Shown here: piece by piece, positions 36,288 to 45,018 of the stretch | Position numbering within the stretch: the first letter of the stretch is position 1 | Layout of the letters: each line of letters opens with the position of its first letter | NCBI GenBank assembly: GCA_027493775.1 | Contig: JAOSKE010000001.1 | Location: 805,651-869,650, forward strand | DNA from: Kiritimatiellia bacterium | GTDB taxonomy: Bacteria; Verrucomicrobiota; Kiritimatiellia; CAIVKH01 | Direction: 5' to 3' | Length of the DNA: 64,000 nucleotides | Notes under the pieces: generated by a model | The model's input: the letters and a program-made list of their open reading frames with translations, nothing else | Databases searched by the model: none | Told to the model about the DNA's origin: nothing | Made by a program: the position numbers and the translations under genes

Positions 36288-37556
36288 ATGAAGTACCCTT
36301 TGAAAATCGCGATCGGTTCCGATCACGGCGGATTTGAACTCAAACAGCAACTGATTCCCTATTTGAAAAGCCTCGGCCATGCCGTCGAGGACATGGGGAC
36401 GAATAGCAAGGACGCAGTGGACTATCCGCGCTTTGCCTTTGCCGTTGCGTCGCGCGTTTCCAGCGGCAAGGCGGACTTTGGAATCATGGTGGACGGCGCA
36501 GGGATCGGTTCCGCAATGACGGCGAACAAGGTTCCGGGCGTACTCGCGGCGGCGTGTTACAACGAGGCGTTGGCGCGGAATTCGCGGGAGCACAACGGCG
36601 CAAATGTTTTAACTCTGGGTTCGGGGCAAATTGATCTTGCAACCGCGAAGCAAGTTGCTAACACTTTCCTAACAACTGATTGTACAGCGGATCGGCATCT
36701 GGCCCGCATTAAATTAATTAAGGAAGTAGAAGGACGATTTATGGCATCAGCGTCAGGTTCCGATTTGTCGCCCGCGGACGTGCAGCGTATCGCGGATCGA
36801 GTGAAAGAACTTTTGGGCGGCAAAGGCGGTTCAACTGGAGCGATGAGTCGTCCCCTCTCCGCTGAGCAAGTCGCGCGGATGATTGACCACACGCTTTTGA
36901 AGGCCGAGGCCACTCCCGCCGATGTTGAAAAACTTTGCGCGGAGGCCAAGCAATACGGATTCTGGTCAGTTTGCGTGAACTCCTCGTTCGTGAAGCAGGC
37001 GGCGCAGCTTCTGCGCGACTCACGAACAAAAGTTTGCGCGGTGGTCGGTTTTCCTCTCGGCGCAATGGCGCCCCAGGCCAAGGCATTGGAAACACGGCAG
37101 GCATTGCGGGATGGCGCGAAGGAAATTGACATGGTCATCAATGTCGGTGCGCTGAAGTCGCGCGATGACGCGACGGTGCTGCGCGATATTCGCGGCGTCG
37201 TTGAGAGCTGCAAGGACAGCCGTGCGCTGTGCAAGGTGATTTTGGAAACATCCCTCCTTAATGAAGAGGAAAAAATTCGCGCCTGCCAACTAAGTATGAA
37301 GGCGGGGGCGGATTTCGTGAAGACCTCGACCGGCTTCTCGTCCGGCGGCGCAACGGCGGAGGACATCGCGCTGATGGCGCGCACGGTTGCATCGAAGCGG
37401 CTCGGCGTGAAGGCGTCGGGCGGCGTGCGGACGTATGCGGATGTGATAAGTATGGTTAACGCTGGCGCGACCCGAGTGGGCTGCTCCAGCAGTGTGAAAA
37501 TTATGCAGGAAGCCATCACCGGCGTGGCGCAGGCCGGTAGCGGCAAGGGATATTGA
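36288..37556 (+). CDS. RpiB-type isomerase fused to deoxyribose-phosphate aldolase (DeoC)
   Basis: 422 residues. Residues 1-151 are a LacAB/RpiB domain ([41 protein letters not shown]). Residues 187-418 are class I DeoC: the Schiff-base Lys345 in VKTSTGF, second Lys375 in GVKASGG, plus [10 protein letters not shown]. DeoC cleaves 2-deoxyribose-5-phosphate to acetaldehyde and glyceraldehyde-3-phosphate. RpiB would interconvert ribose-5- and ribulose-5-phosphate, but its usual catalytic Cys is Asp69 here (VDGAGIG). The linker (159-186) contains [19 protein letters not shown], an amphipathic helix followed by a Gly/Ser stretch, like a microcompartment encapsulation peptide. Met152 (ATG 36741) is preceded by AAGGA at 6 bases, so free DeoC with an N-terminal targeting helix may also be made. 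First gene of the operon. Confidence 0.88.
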   Translation: MKYPLKIAIGSDHGGFELKQQLIPYLKSLGHAVEDMGTNSKDAVDYPRFAFAVASRVSSGKADFGIMVDGAGIGSAMTANKVPGVLAAACYNEALARNSREHNGANVLTLGSGQIDLATAKQVANTFLTTDCTADRHLARIKLIKEVEGRFMASASGSDLSPADVQRIADRVKELLGGKGGSTGAMSRPLSAEQVARMIDHTLLKAEATPADVEKLCAEAKQYGFWSVCVNSSFVKQAAQLLRDSRTKVCAVVGFPLGAMAPQAKALETRQALRDGAKEIDMVINVGALKSRDDATVLRDIRGVVESCKDSRALCKVILETSLLNEEEKIRACQLSMKAGADFVKTSTGFSSGGATAEDIALMARTVASKRLGVKASGGVRTYADVISMVNAGATRVGCSSSVKIMQEAITGVAQAGSGKGY

Positions 37557-37586
37557 TTCGGACAGGAATTATAGAAGGAGACGACC

Positions 37587-38216
37587 ATGGCAGAACTACG
37601 GTGCTACGCATTCATTGACAGCTTGCAGCCACAATTCGCTTCGTTCCTTGGCACGGTGGCGCAGGGCTTCCTGCCCACGACGCACCAGGCGGCGCTTTTC
37701 ATCGAAGTCGCGCCCGGCATGGAAATCAATCGCGTGACCGACGTTGCTCTCAAGGCAACAAACGTGACGCCGGGCATGATGATCGTCGAGCGCGTGTATG
37801 GAATGCTTGAGCTGCATTCGCCGGAACAGGCGGATGTGCGTCAGGCTGGCGCGGCGATTCTCGAGGCATTGGGTCTCAAGGAAGAAGACCGCATCAAACC
37901 GAAACTGCTCACCAACCAGGTGATCCGCAACGTTTCCGACTATCACACCCAGCTCATCAACCGTATGCGCCACGGCAATATGCTCTTGCCCGGCCACTCC
38001 CTCTATGTGATGGAGTGCGAACCGGCGGGCTACGCGGCGATCGCGGCGAACGAGGCCGAGAAAGCGGCGAACATCAACATTCTGGAAGTCCGCGCTGTCG
38101 GCAGTCAGGGACGCATTTATCTCGGTGGCGAGGAGCGCGACATTGAAGTCGGGCACCGCGCGGCCGAGCAGGCCTTGGAAGTGATTTCGGGCCGCGAAGG
38201 AAAATCCAGAGGCTAA
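37587..38216 (+). CDS. BMC-T shell protein (tandem-domain, stacking type)
   Basis: 209 residues, GAAGGAG ribosome site. Two circularly arranged BMC domains in one chain: first FIDSLQPQFASFLGTVAQGFLP...ALFIEVAPGMEINRVTDVALKAT..., second HGNMLLPGHSLYVMECEPAGYAAIAANEAEKAANINILEV. From memory it is close to the double-layer BMC-T proteins of the Haliangium ochraceum shell, whose two stacked trimers form a gated large pore. Likely role: passage of bulky substrates or cofactors. 30 bases after the rpiB-deoC fusion. Confidence 0.85.
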   Translation: MAELRCYAFIDSLQPQFASFLGTVAQGFLPTTHQAALFIEVAPGMEINRVTDVALKATNVTPGMMIVERVYGMLELHSPEQADVRQAGAAILEALGLKEEDRIKPKLLTNQVIRNVSDYHTQLINRMRHGNMLLPGHSLYVMECEPAGYAAIAANEAEKAANINILEVRAVGSQGRIYLGGEERDIEVGHRAAEQALEVISGREGKSRG

Positions 38217-38256
38217 AAACTGATTCAATAGCGAAAGTGAAATAGGAGATACGCAC

Positions 38257-38583
38257 ATGGCAGCACAAGAAGCATTGGGCATGATTGAAACACGGTCCTT
38301 CCCGGCCGTTGTCGAAGCAGGCGACGCTGCGGTTAAAGCCGCGAAGGTCGAGCTGGTCTCTTTCGAGAAGACAGGCGGCGGCTACGTTTCCGTCATTGTC
38401 CGCGGCGACGTCGCGGCGGTGAAGGCGGCGTGTGACGCGGCTCAGGTCGCAGCCGGTCGCGTCGGTGAAGTAGTCGCCGTTCACGTCATTGCCCGTCCGC
38501 ACAGCAATGTGGACGCGGTTATGCCGTTGGGCCGGCAGGGCGACGCCAAGGCGAAAAAAGTAACGATGGCTTTGTCGAAATGA
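38257..38583 (+). CDS. BMC-H hexameric shell protein
   Basis: 108 residues; one Pfam BMC fold: [29 protein letters not shown], the pore loop [40 protein letters not shown]. Hexamers tile the facets of the shell. The C-terminal extension ([19 protein letters not shown]) is basic and unstructured. It is the only BMC-H gene in the locus, so it is probably the bulk facet protein. TAGGAG site 8 bases before ATG. Confidence 0.92.
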   Translation: MAAQEALGMIETRSFPAVVEAGDAAVKAAKVELVSFEKTGGGYVSVIVRGDVAAVKAACDAAQVAAGRVGEVVAVHVIARPHSNVDAVMPLGRQGDAKAKKVTMALSK

Positions 38584-38647
38584 CGAATGGCGAAGGAATG
38601 AAGGTTCTTTCGTCATTCGGCTTTCGCCAACGGTCATCCCATTTCGC

Positions 38648-38962
38648 ATGCAGCTCGCTCGCATAATTGGAACTGTCGTCGCCACCCGCAAGGAGCCGTC
38701 GCTAAACGGCCTCCGTTTGATGCTGGTGCGCTCGTTGGACGACTCGGGCCGCGAATCCGGCTCTGTTCTTGTCGCGGCAGACGCCGTGGGCGCGGGTGTG
38801 GACGAGGTCGTCCTCATCGCCTCCGGTAGTTCGGCGCGTCAAACGCAGCAGACCGACAAGCGCCCGGTGGACGCTGTCATCATGGCCATTGTGGACACAT
38901 GGGACGTGGACGGCGTGGAAAAATATCGAAAAAGTCCGGAAGCAAAGGTCGCCGACAATTGA
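38648..38962 (+). CDS. BMC-P pentameric vertex protein 1 (EutN/CcmL family)
   Basis: 104 residues with the EutN/CcmL pattern: [21 protein letters not shown]...[44 protein letters not shown]. Pentamers cap the vertices. The longest of three BMC-P proteins here, with a short C-terminal extension. A 64-base gap separates it from the BMC-H gene, and its ribosome site is weak, which could set a low vertex-to-facet ratio. Confidence 0.9.
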   Translation: MQLARIIGTVVATRKEPSLNGLRLMLVRSLDDSGRESGSVLVAADAVGAGVDEVVLIASGSSARQTQQTDKRPVDAVIMAIVDTWDVDGVEKYRKSPEAKVADN

Positions 38963-39031
38963 TGTCACGCAATGAGCGGAAGTTGATCCGTTTGCGGGAT
39001 ACGGTCGCCGTCTTCCAATGGAGGACCTGAA

Positions 39032-40475
39032 ATGGCACAGCTCAGTGATGCCGATATTGATGCCATAGCGCGGCGTATCGTCGCGGACCTGGAACAACGC
39101 CCAGTGGGAAGTGTTCCGGCCCACGCTGCGGTACACGCGGCAGACAGCAATTCGGGGATTTATGCCACGGTGGATGAAGCCGTGAAGGCTGCGCGCGAGG
39201 CGCAGCCGGTGTTTGTCGCGTTGCCCCTGAAAAAACGGGCGCAAATTATCGCCGCCATACGAGCGGTGATGCTGGAAAACGCGGCGATTCTTGCGAAAGC
39301 CGCGCATGAGGAAACGAAGCTCGGTCGCTTCGAGGACAAGATCACCAAAAACATTCTCGTCACCGAGAAGACTCCGGGTATTGAACACCTTGCGCCAGAA
39401 GCTATTTCTGGCGATCACGGTCTGACACTTCTCGAACCGGCACCGTTCGGGGTCATCGGCGCAATCACCCCGACGACGAATCCGACTTCAACAATCATCT
39501 GTAACACCATCGGCATGATTGCCGCGGGTAACACCGTGGTATTCAATGTTCACCCCGGCGCAAAAAACTGCTCCATGCAGACCGTCGCACTGATCAACAA
39601 GACGATTATTGCAAACGGCGGCCCCCGTAATACGATCACCTGCATCTCGAATCCGACGATCGAGAGCGCGGGTCAGTTGATGACGCACCCGAATATTCGC
39701 CTCGTCGTTGTGACCGGCGGTGGCGGCGTGGTGAAGGCCGCGATGAAGAGCGGAAAGCGCGCAATCTGCGCGGGTCCCGGCAACCCGCCGGTCGTCGTTG
39801 ATGAAACGGCGGATATCGCGAAAGCGGGCCGCGACATTGTCCTCGGCGCGTCCACCGACAACAACATTATTTGCGCGGACGAAAAGCAGGTGTTCGTCGT
39901 CAGCAGCGTGGCGGATGATCTCATCAAGTCCATGCTCCAGAACAACGCCGTGCTGGTGGAGAAAAGCAAACTTGCGGCGCTGGAGAAGGTCATTTTCACG
40001 GAAATGCACGGCCCGCGTCAGGAAGCGCATATCAACCGCGATCTGATCGGGAAAAATGCGGACGTGATTCTGGGCAAGCTCGGAATCAGCGTTCCCAGCT
40101 CTTGCCGACTCGCTATCGTGGAAGTGGACGAGAACCATCCCCTGCTCTGGACGGAGCAGATGATGCCAGTGCTCCCCCATCTGCCGCGTGCCGAACTGCG
40201 ATCACGCGATTGATGTCGCGCTGCAAACGGAAGGCAGAAACTTCCACACTGCGGTCATGCACTCGAAGAACATAGACAAGCTGCACCGCATGGCGAAGGA
40301 ATCGAACTGCAGCATTTTTGTGAAGAACGGACGTTCGCAAGCCGGCCTTGGGTTGGATGGCGAAGGTTGGACCTCTTTCACCATCGCGAGTCCGACAGGC
40401 GAAGGCTTGACCGGGCCGCGTAGTTTCTCCCGCTGGCGGCGCTGCGTGCTTGTTGATCATTTCAGGATTACGTGA
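39032..40475 (+). CDS. CoA-acylating aldehyde dehydrogenase of the microcompartment (EutE/PduP type), one frameshift
   Basis: Oxidises acetaldehyde with NAD+ and CoA to acetyl-CoA. Residues 4-22 (LSDADIDAIARRIVADLEQ) form an N-terminal encapsulation-type helix, followed by a flexible linker and the dehydrogenase domain: GVIGAITPTTNPTSTIICN, VTGGGGVVKAAM, AGPGNPPVVVD, and the catalytic Cys281 in NNIICADEK. The frame breaks at a C5 run (40174-40178); with C4 it reads VLPICRVPNCDHAIDVA and runs to TGA at 40473-40475, giving about 480 residues, the family norm. So the break is probably a sequencing error. The stop overlaps the next ATG (TGATG). GGAGG ribosome site. Confidence 0.88.
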
Positions 40476-41086
40476 TGAAGAAGTACCCGGCCATCGCCGT
40501 GGTTGAATTCGGGGAGATTGCCAAGGGAATGTTCGCCACAGACAAAATGCTGAAGAAGGCGCCGATCGGCTTTGTCCGATGCGGAACCGTCAGCAATGGC
40601 CGTTATCTGACCGTCATCGGCGGAACCACCGCTTCGGTCGAGGAATCCTTTGAGGAGGGTTTGTTCTGGGGCGGCAATCTTGTTTTGGATTCCGTCCTGC
40701 TCGCCGATGTTCACCAACAGGTTCACGATGCGATACTCGGTCAACCTCAAGTCGAAGGACACGGGGCGCTCGCGGTTGTTGAAACGCCAACCGTCTCCTG
40801 CAACATCCGCGCGGCGGAGCTCGCGCTGAAGGGCACGCCGGTCAATTTGATGGAACTGCGCCTTGCGGACAGCGGACTCTCCGGCAAGGGTGTGAGTATT
40901 TACCAAGGCGAGCTGTACGATATTGAGGCCGCGCTAGACATTGTGAACGGCTTTCTCACTGCCGCGGGGAAAGAACTCACCTACCAGATCATTTCCGCCC
41001 CGCACGAGGCGATTGTTTCGCGTGCGCATTCGCACAGTCTCTTTGGAACGGGCCGCCTAATCGAACTCGAAGGAGAATCATTCTAA
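40475..41086 (+). CDS. BMC-T shell protein 2 (tandem BMC domains)
   Basis: About 203 residues from ATG 40475, which overlaps the dehydrogenase stop; a GTG at 40472 would add one residue. Two BMC repeats: IAVVEFGEIAKGMFATDKMLKKAP...YLTVIGGTTASVEESFEEG and ALAVVETPTVSCNIRAAELALKGTPVNLMELRLADSGLSGKGVSIYQGELYDIEAALDIV. It resembles single-layer BMC-T trimers of the Haliangium type. VSCN near the second domain places Cys and Asn near the domain start; a cofactor role is not evident. Probably a distinct pore from the first BMC-T. Confidence 0.85.
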   Translation: MKKYPAIAVVEFGEIAKGMFATDKMLKKAPIGFVRCGTVSNGRYLTVIGGTTASVEESFEEGLFWGGNLVLDSVLLADVHQQVHDAILGQPQVEGHGALAVVETPTVSCNIRAAELALKGTPVNLMELRLADSGLSGKGVSIYQGELYDIEAALDIVNGFLTAAGKELTYQIISAPHEAIVSRAHSHSLFGTGRLIELEGESF

Positions 41087-41361
41087 TGCTCCTCGGACGC
41101 GTCACGGGAACGGTGGTTGCAACGATCGTCTATGAAGGATTGTCGGGCGTGCCCCTTCTCCTCGTGCAGCCGCTGGACAAGACCGGCAAACCCAAGGGCA
41201 AGACCCTGGTTGCGGCAGACGCCACACGCATGGCGGGGCCGGGCGAGCTGGTTTATTACGAAGGCGGACGCGAGGCGGCGATGGCGTTGGACCCGTGGTT
41301 TGTTCCCGTTGATCACGCGATCATCGGAATTGTTGACAGTCTCAACGTGCAGGATGACTGA
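41086..41361 (+). CDS. BMC-P pentameric vertex protein 2
   Basis: 91 residues, EutN/CcmL fold: LLGRVTGTVVATIVYEGL, LLVQPLDKTGKPKGKTLVAADA, VDHAIIGIVDSLNV. Its ATG overlaps the BMC-T stop by one base (TAATG). Together with the next gene it makes a pair of short vertex proteins; paralogous pentamers in one locus may occupy different vertices or copies of the shell. Confidence 0.9.
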   Translation: MLLGRVTGTVVATIVYEGLSGVPLLLVQPLDKTGKPKGKTLVAADATRMAGPGELVYYEGGREAAMALDPWFVPVDHAIIGIVDSLNVQDD

Positions 41362-41364
41362 GCC

Positions 41365-41637
41365 ATGTTCACCGGACGAGTCATAGGAACGATAGATTCG
41401 ACCATCAACCATCCGTGGTATGACGCGAAGAAATTGTTGATCGTCGAGAAAAGCGATCACACCGGCCAGGCCACCGGTGATTACGTGATTGCCGTGGACA
41501 CGGTGGACGCAGGAGTCGGTGAACCTGTTCTCGTTCTTGATGAAGGCAACGGCGCGCGCCAAATATTTGCGTCCACCGACGCGCCGGTTCGCTCTGTTGT
41601 CGTTGGAATTATAGACGAAATTCATTGTCCAAGTTGA
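41365..41637 (+). CDS. BMC-P pentameric vertex protein 3
   Basis: 90 residues, same family: FTGRVIGTIDSTINHPWYDAKKLLIVEK, VIAVDTVDAGVGEPVLVLDEGNGARQIF, PVRSVVVGIIDEIHC. Only 3 bases after the previous gene. More diverged from vertex proteins 1 and 2 than they are from each other by eye. Confidence 0.9.
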   Translation: MFTGRVIGTIDSTINHPWYDAKKLLIVEKSDHTGQATGDYVIAVDTVDAGVGEPVLVLDEGNGARQIFASTDAPVRSVVVGIIDEIHCPS

Positions 41638-41659
41638 GGAATCGAAATAGACTGACGGA

Positions 41660-42835
41660 ATGCGTGTATTCTTAATCGTTCTGGATTCCGTCGGTCTCGG
41701 CTACGCGCCGGACGCTGCCGCCTACGGCGACGAAGGCGCGGCCACACTGCCACACATTGCCCAATCCGTTGGCGGTCTGAAACTGCCCACTTTCCAGGCG
41801 TTGGGCCTCGGCAACATTCCGCCAATCACACCGAAACCCCTCCCGATTCTTGGCGTGGATCCGGCGGATGCTCCGCTCGCAAGCTACGGCGCGATGCAGG
41901 AAGTGTCCCAAGGCAAGGACACCGTCACCGGCCACTGGGAAATCGGCGGTCTGCATCTTGATCCCGGCTTTCACCTCTTTCCACCGGGGCCGCCCTCGTT
42001 CCCGGACGAGCTGGTTGAAGCGTTCGAAAAGCAAACGGGTCGGCAAATACTCGGCGACAAGGCCGCGAGCGGTGTGCCTGTGATCAACGAACTCGGTGAA
42101 CAGGCGACGAACGAAGGAAAGTGGATCGTCTATACCAGCGCCGATTCTGTTTTCCAGATTGCCGCAAACATTGATGTTATCCCACTGGAAGAACTTTATC
42201 GCGCGTGTGAAATTGCGCGAAAGCTCTGCGATCCCTACCGCGTCGGGCGCGTCATCGCTCGCCCGTTTCGTGGAAAACCCGGTTCTTTCGATCGCACGGA
42301 AGATCGGCGCGACTATGCCTTCAAACCGGATGAGCAAACGATTCTCGAACGCCTCCACAATGTGGACATACCGGTTTATGCGGTCGGAAAAATCGAAGAT
42401 ATTTTTGCGCACCGAGGAATCACTCATTCCAATCACACCGGCAACAATCACACCTCGCAAAAAGCGGTTGAAGCGTATGCGGGCGAGATGAAGCGCGGCT
42501 TCCTTTTTGCGAACTTCATTGATTTTGACATGCTCTACGGGCACCGCCGCGATCCGAAGGGCTATGCGGAAAGTCTTGTACAGACAGATGAGTGGCTTTC
42601 TACATTCCTCCCGACGCTGACAACGAGCGATACGCTGATCATCACGGCGGATCACGGAAATGATCCAACCTACAAGGGCACCGATCACACGCGGGAAATT
42701 GTTCCGCTGCTCGTTTATCAACCGGGGCGGAATGCGCGGAGCCTTGGCGTACGCAAGGGTTACTACGACATCGCGCAGTCGGTCGCTTCGCTTTTTGGAA
42801 TAGACCCCCTCCCCCGTGGAACGTCTTTCCTTTAA
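41660..42835 (+). CDS. deoB: Phosphopentomutase
   Basis: 391 residues, typical length. Alkaline-phosphatase-superfamily metal sites: VLDSVGLGYAPDA at the N-terminus, the phosphorylated Thr in GKDTVTGHWE, and ADHGNDPTYKGTDHTRE near the C-terminus. It interconverts (deoxy)ribose-1-phosphate and (deoxy)ribose-5-phosphate, linking nucleoside phosphorolysis to DeoC. Located 22 bases after the last shell gene, so co-transcribed. No encapsulation-type helix is seen at either end, so it is probably cytosolic. Confidence 0.95.
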   Translation: MRVFLIVLDSVGLGYAPDAAAYGDEGAATLPHIAQSVGGLKLPTFQALGLGNIPPITPKPLPILGVDPADAPLASYGAMQEVSQGKDTVTGHWEIGGLHLDPGFHLFPPGPPSFPDELVEAFEKQTGRQILGDKAASGVPVINELGEQATNEGKWIVYTSADSVFQIAANIDVIPLEELYRACEIARKLCDPYRVGRVIARPFRGKPGSFDRTEDRRDYAFKPDEQTILERLHNVDIPVYAVGKIEDIFAHRGITHSNHTGNNHTSQKAVEAYAGEMKRGFLFANFIDFDMLYGHRRDPKGYAESLVQTDEWLSTFLPTLTTSDTLIITADHGNDPTYKGTDHTREIVPLLVYQPGRNARSLGVRKGYYDIAQSVASLFGIDPLPRGTSFL

Positions 42836-42856
42836 CCCACATCAAAAGAGGTAGTC

Positions 42857-44185
42857 ATGCTCCCACAATGGATTATTGAAAAAAAGCGCGACGGGAAGGC
42901 GCTGACCGAAGAGGAAATTCGTTCATTTATTGGGGCCTATGCCAAGGGTGATCTTCCGGATTATCAGATGGCAGCAATGGCGATGGCGATTTTCATTCGC
43001 GGGATGAATCCTCAAGAAATTGCATGGCTGACCGATGCAATGATGCGTTCGGGCCATGTTCTTAACACCAAATCCATTAAGAAGCCCAAGGTGGACAAGC
43101 ACTCCACCGGCGGAATCGGCGACAAAGTCTCTTTGATCCTCGCCCCGCTCGCCGCGTCTGTGGGTCTGGCCGTTCCGATGATTTCCGGACGCGGTCTGGG
43201 TATCACTGGCGGCACCCTGGATAAGCTGGAGTCCATCCCCAACTACCGGACGAATCTTACCGAAGCGCAGTTCATCTCCGTCGTGAAAAAGATCGGCTGT
43301 TCGATCATCGGTCAAACCAGCCAGCTCGCGCCCGCCGACAAAAAGCTATATGCATTGCGCGATGTGACGGGCACCGTCGCTTCCATTCCCCTGATTACCG
43401 CGAGCATCATGTGCAAGAAACTTGCCGAGGGACTCGATGGACTCCTGCTTGACGTAAAATGCGGCAAGGGCGCATTTATGACGACACATAAAGACGCGCG
43501 CGCCCTCGCGTTGAGCATGGTCCGCGTCGGCAATGCGATGGGCAAGCGCATGGCGGCGATCATCACAAACATGAATCAGCCGCTCGGCGATACGGCCGGC
43601 AATGCGCTGGAAGTTGTCGAATCCATTGAGACGCTGCAAAACAAAGGACCCGCAGACTTGACAGAGATCACGATTGCCAGTGTCGAGGAAATGATGGTTC
43701 TCGGACGCGTGACGAAGAATCGCACTGCGGCTCGCAAACAGCTTGAGAAGAATCTCGCCGACGGCACCGCGTTCCGCATCTTCCGCGAAATGGTCAAACT
43801 CCAAGGCGGCGACGTTCGCGCAATTGATGATCCTTCACGTCTGCCACAGGCCAAACTCAAAGTCCCATTTGCAGCTCCAAGCGCGGGCTACGTTGCCCTC
43901 GCCGATGCAGAATCCATCGGCAAAGCCTGTGTCGTCCTCGGCGCCGGTCGCGTACGCACCGACCAGGCGGTGGATTTCGCCGTCGGCGTCTCGGGCATCC
44001 GCCATGTGGGCGACAAGGTGAACAAGGGCGACCCGCTCCTGGTCATCCATGCAAACGACAAGAAGCGCCTAGCGGATGCGCAGGCGCTTTTGAAGCAAGC
44101 CTACAAGATCAGTAAATCGAAACCGAAACAACCACCTCTTATTTTCGAGCGAATCAACGGCGACACGATTGGAAAAAGCAAATGA
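42857..44185 (+). CDS. Pyrimidine-nucleoside / thymidine phosphorylase
   Basis: 442 residues. Signature SGRGLGITGGTLDKLESIP, KHSTGGIGDKVSL, and LYALRDVTGTVASIPLI. Cleaves thymidine, deoxyuridine or uridine with phosphate to the base and (deoxy)ribose-1-phosphate. Full-length with C-terminal domain (VGDKVNKGDPLLVIHAND). Substrate range (DeoA versus Pdp) cannot be settled by eye. It overlaps the next gene (ATGA at 44182-44185). Confidence 0.93.
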   Translation: MLPQWIIEKKRDGKALTEEEIRSFIGAYAKGDLPDYQMAAMAMAIFIRGMNPQEIAWLTDAMMRSGHVLNTKSIKKPKVDKHSTGGIGDKVSLILAPLAASVGLAVPMISGRGLGITGGTLDKLESIPNYRTNLTEAQFISVVKKIGCSIIGQTSQLAPADKKLYALRDVTGTVASIPLITASIMCKKLAEGLDGLLLDVKCGKGAFMTTHKDARALALSMVRVGNAMGKRMAAIITNMNQPLGDTAGNALEVVESIETLQNKGPADLTEITIASVEEMMVLGRVTKNRTAARKQLEKNLADGTAFRIFREMVKLQGGDVRAIDDPSRLPQAKLKVPFAAPSAGYVALADAESIGKACVVLGAGRVRTDQAVDFAVGVSGIRHVGDKVNKGDPLLVIHANDKKRLADAQALLKQAYKISKSKPKQPPLIFERINGDTIGKSK

Positions 44186-45018
44186 TTGATAGGAAAATTT
44201 TAGATCAGGCGCTCGCGTTTATCACCAAAGAATGGCCCGACGCGCAACCCGCAATGGGACTCATCCTCGGCTCCGGTTGGAGCGAGGTCGTGGACTCGTT
44301 CAACGTCTCCGATATGATTTCTTACGAGAAGGTTCCCGGTCTGGGCAAGACGGGCGTTGTGGGTCATGCCGGTCGCCTTGTTCTCGCGGAAACCTCCGGG
44401 ATTGAGACGATCATCTTTCAGGGCCGACGCCACTTCTATGAGGGCGTTGGTTGGACGCCGATCGCCCTTCCCGTCTTTGTTCTGAAGTCTATGGGCGCGA
44501 AAGGCGTGCTGGTGACCAACGCTGCGGGTGGCGTGCGTCAGGATTTGAGGCCCGGCAAATTGATGATCATCGAAGATCATATCAACTTCCTCGGCGCAAA
44601 TCCCCTTGTCGGCGATCACGATCCCGTGTGGGGCCCTCGCTTCCCCGATCAGAGCGAGGTTTATGACGCTAGGTTGCGCCAGTTGTTGAAGCAGGCGGGC
44701 AAAGCCGCTGGTGAAGACCTGGCGGGTGGTGTTTATCTCGCGGATTCCGGCCCGACGTATGAATCTCCGGCGGAAATACGGATGTTCAAGACACTCGGCG
44801 CTGATGCGGTTGGAATGTCCACCGTGCCGGAAGCGCTGCTGGCAAAAGCGGCGGGGCTTCGTGTTGCGGGCCTATCCTGCATCACGAATAGCGCAGCGGG
44901 TATCAGCGCGAACCCATTGAGCCATGAAGAAGTGACGGAAACCACAAAACTCTCCATGCAGCGAATGAAACAAGTTGTGTTGAATTTCTGGAAGGAAGTC
45001 GCCCGTGAAGGAATCTAA
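44182..45018 (+). CDS. punA: Purine-nucleoside phosphorylase (trimeric, PunA type)
   Basis: 278 residues of the trimeric PNP family: LILGSGWSEVVD phosphate loop, GRRHFYEG, VTNAAGGVRQDLRPG, the GPTYESPAE segment, ADAVGMSTVPE and SCITNSAAG, whose Asn favours 6-oxopurines (inosine, guanosine and deoxy forms). Produces purine base and (deoxy)ribose-1-phosphate for DeoB. ATG overlaps the previous stop by 4 bases, and the end overlaps cdd by 14 bases. Confidence 0.95.
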   Translation: MIDRKILDQALAFITKEWPDAQPAMGLILGSGWSEVVDSFNVSDMISYEKVPGLGKTGVVGHAGRLVLAETSGIETIIFQGRRHFYEGVGWTPIALPVFVLKSMGAKGVLVTNAAGGVRQDLRPGKLMIIEDHINFLGANPLVGDHDPVWGPRFPDQSEVYDARLRQLLKQAGKAAGEDLAGGVYLADSGPTYESPAEIRMFKTLGADAVGMSTVPEALLAKAAGLRVAGLSCITNSAAGISANPLSHEEVTETTKLSMQRMKQVVLNFWKEVAREGI

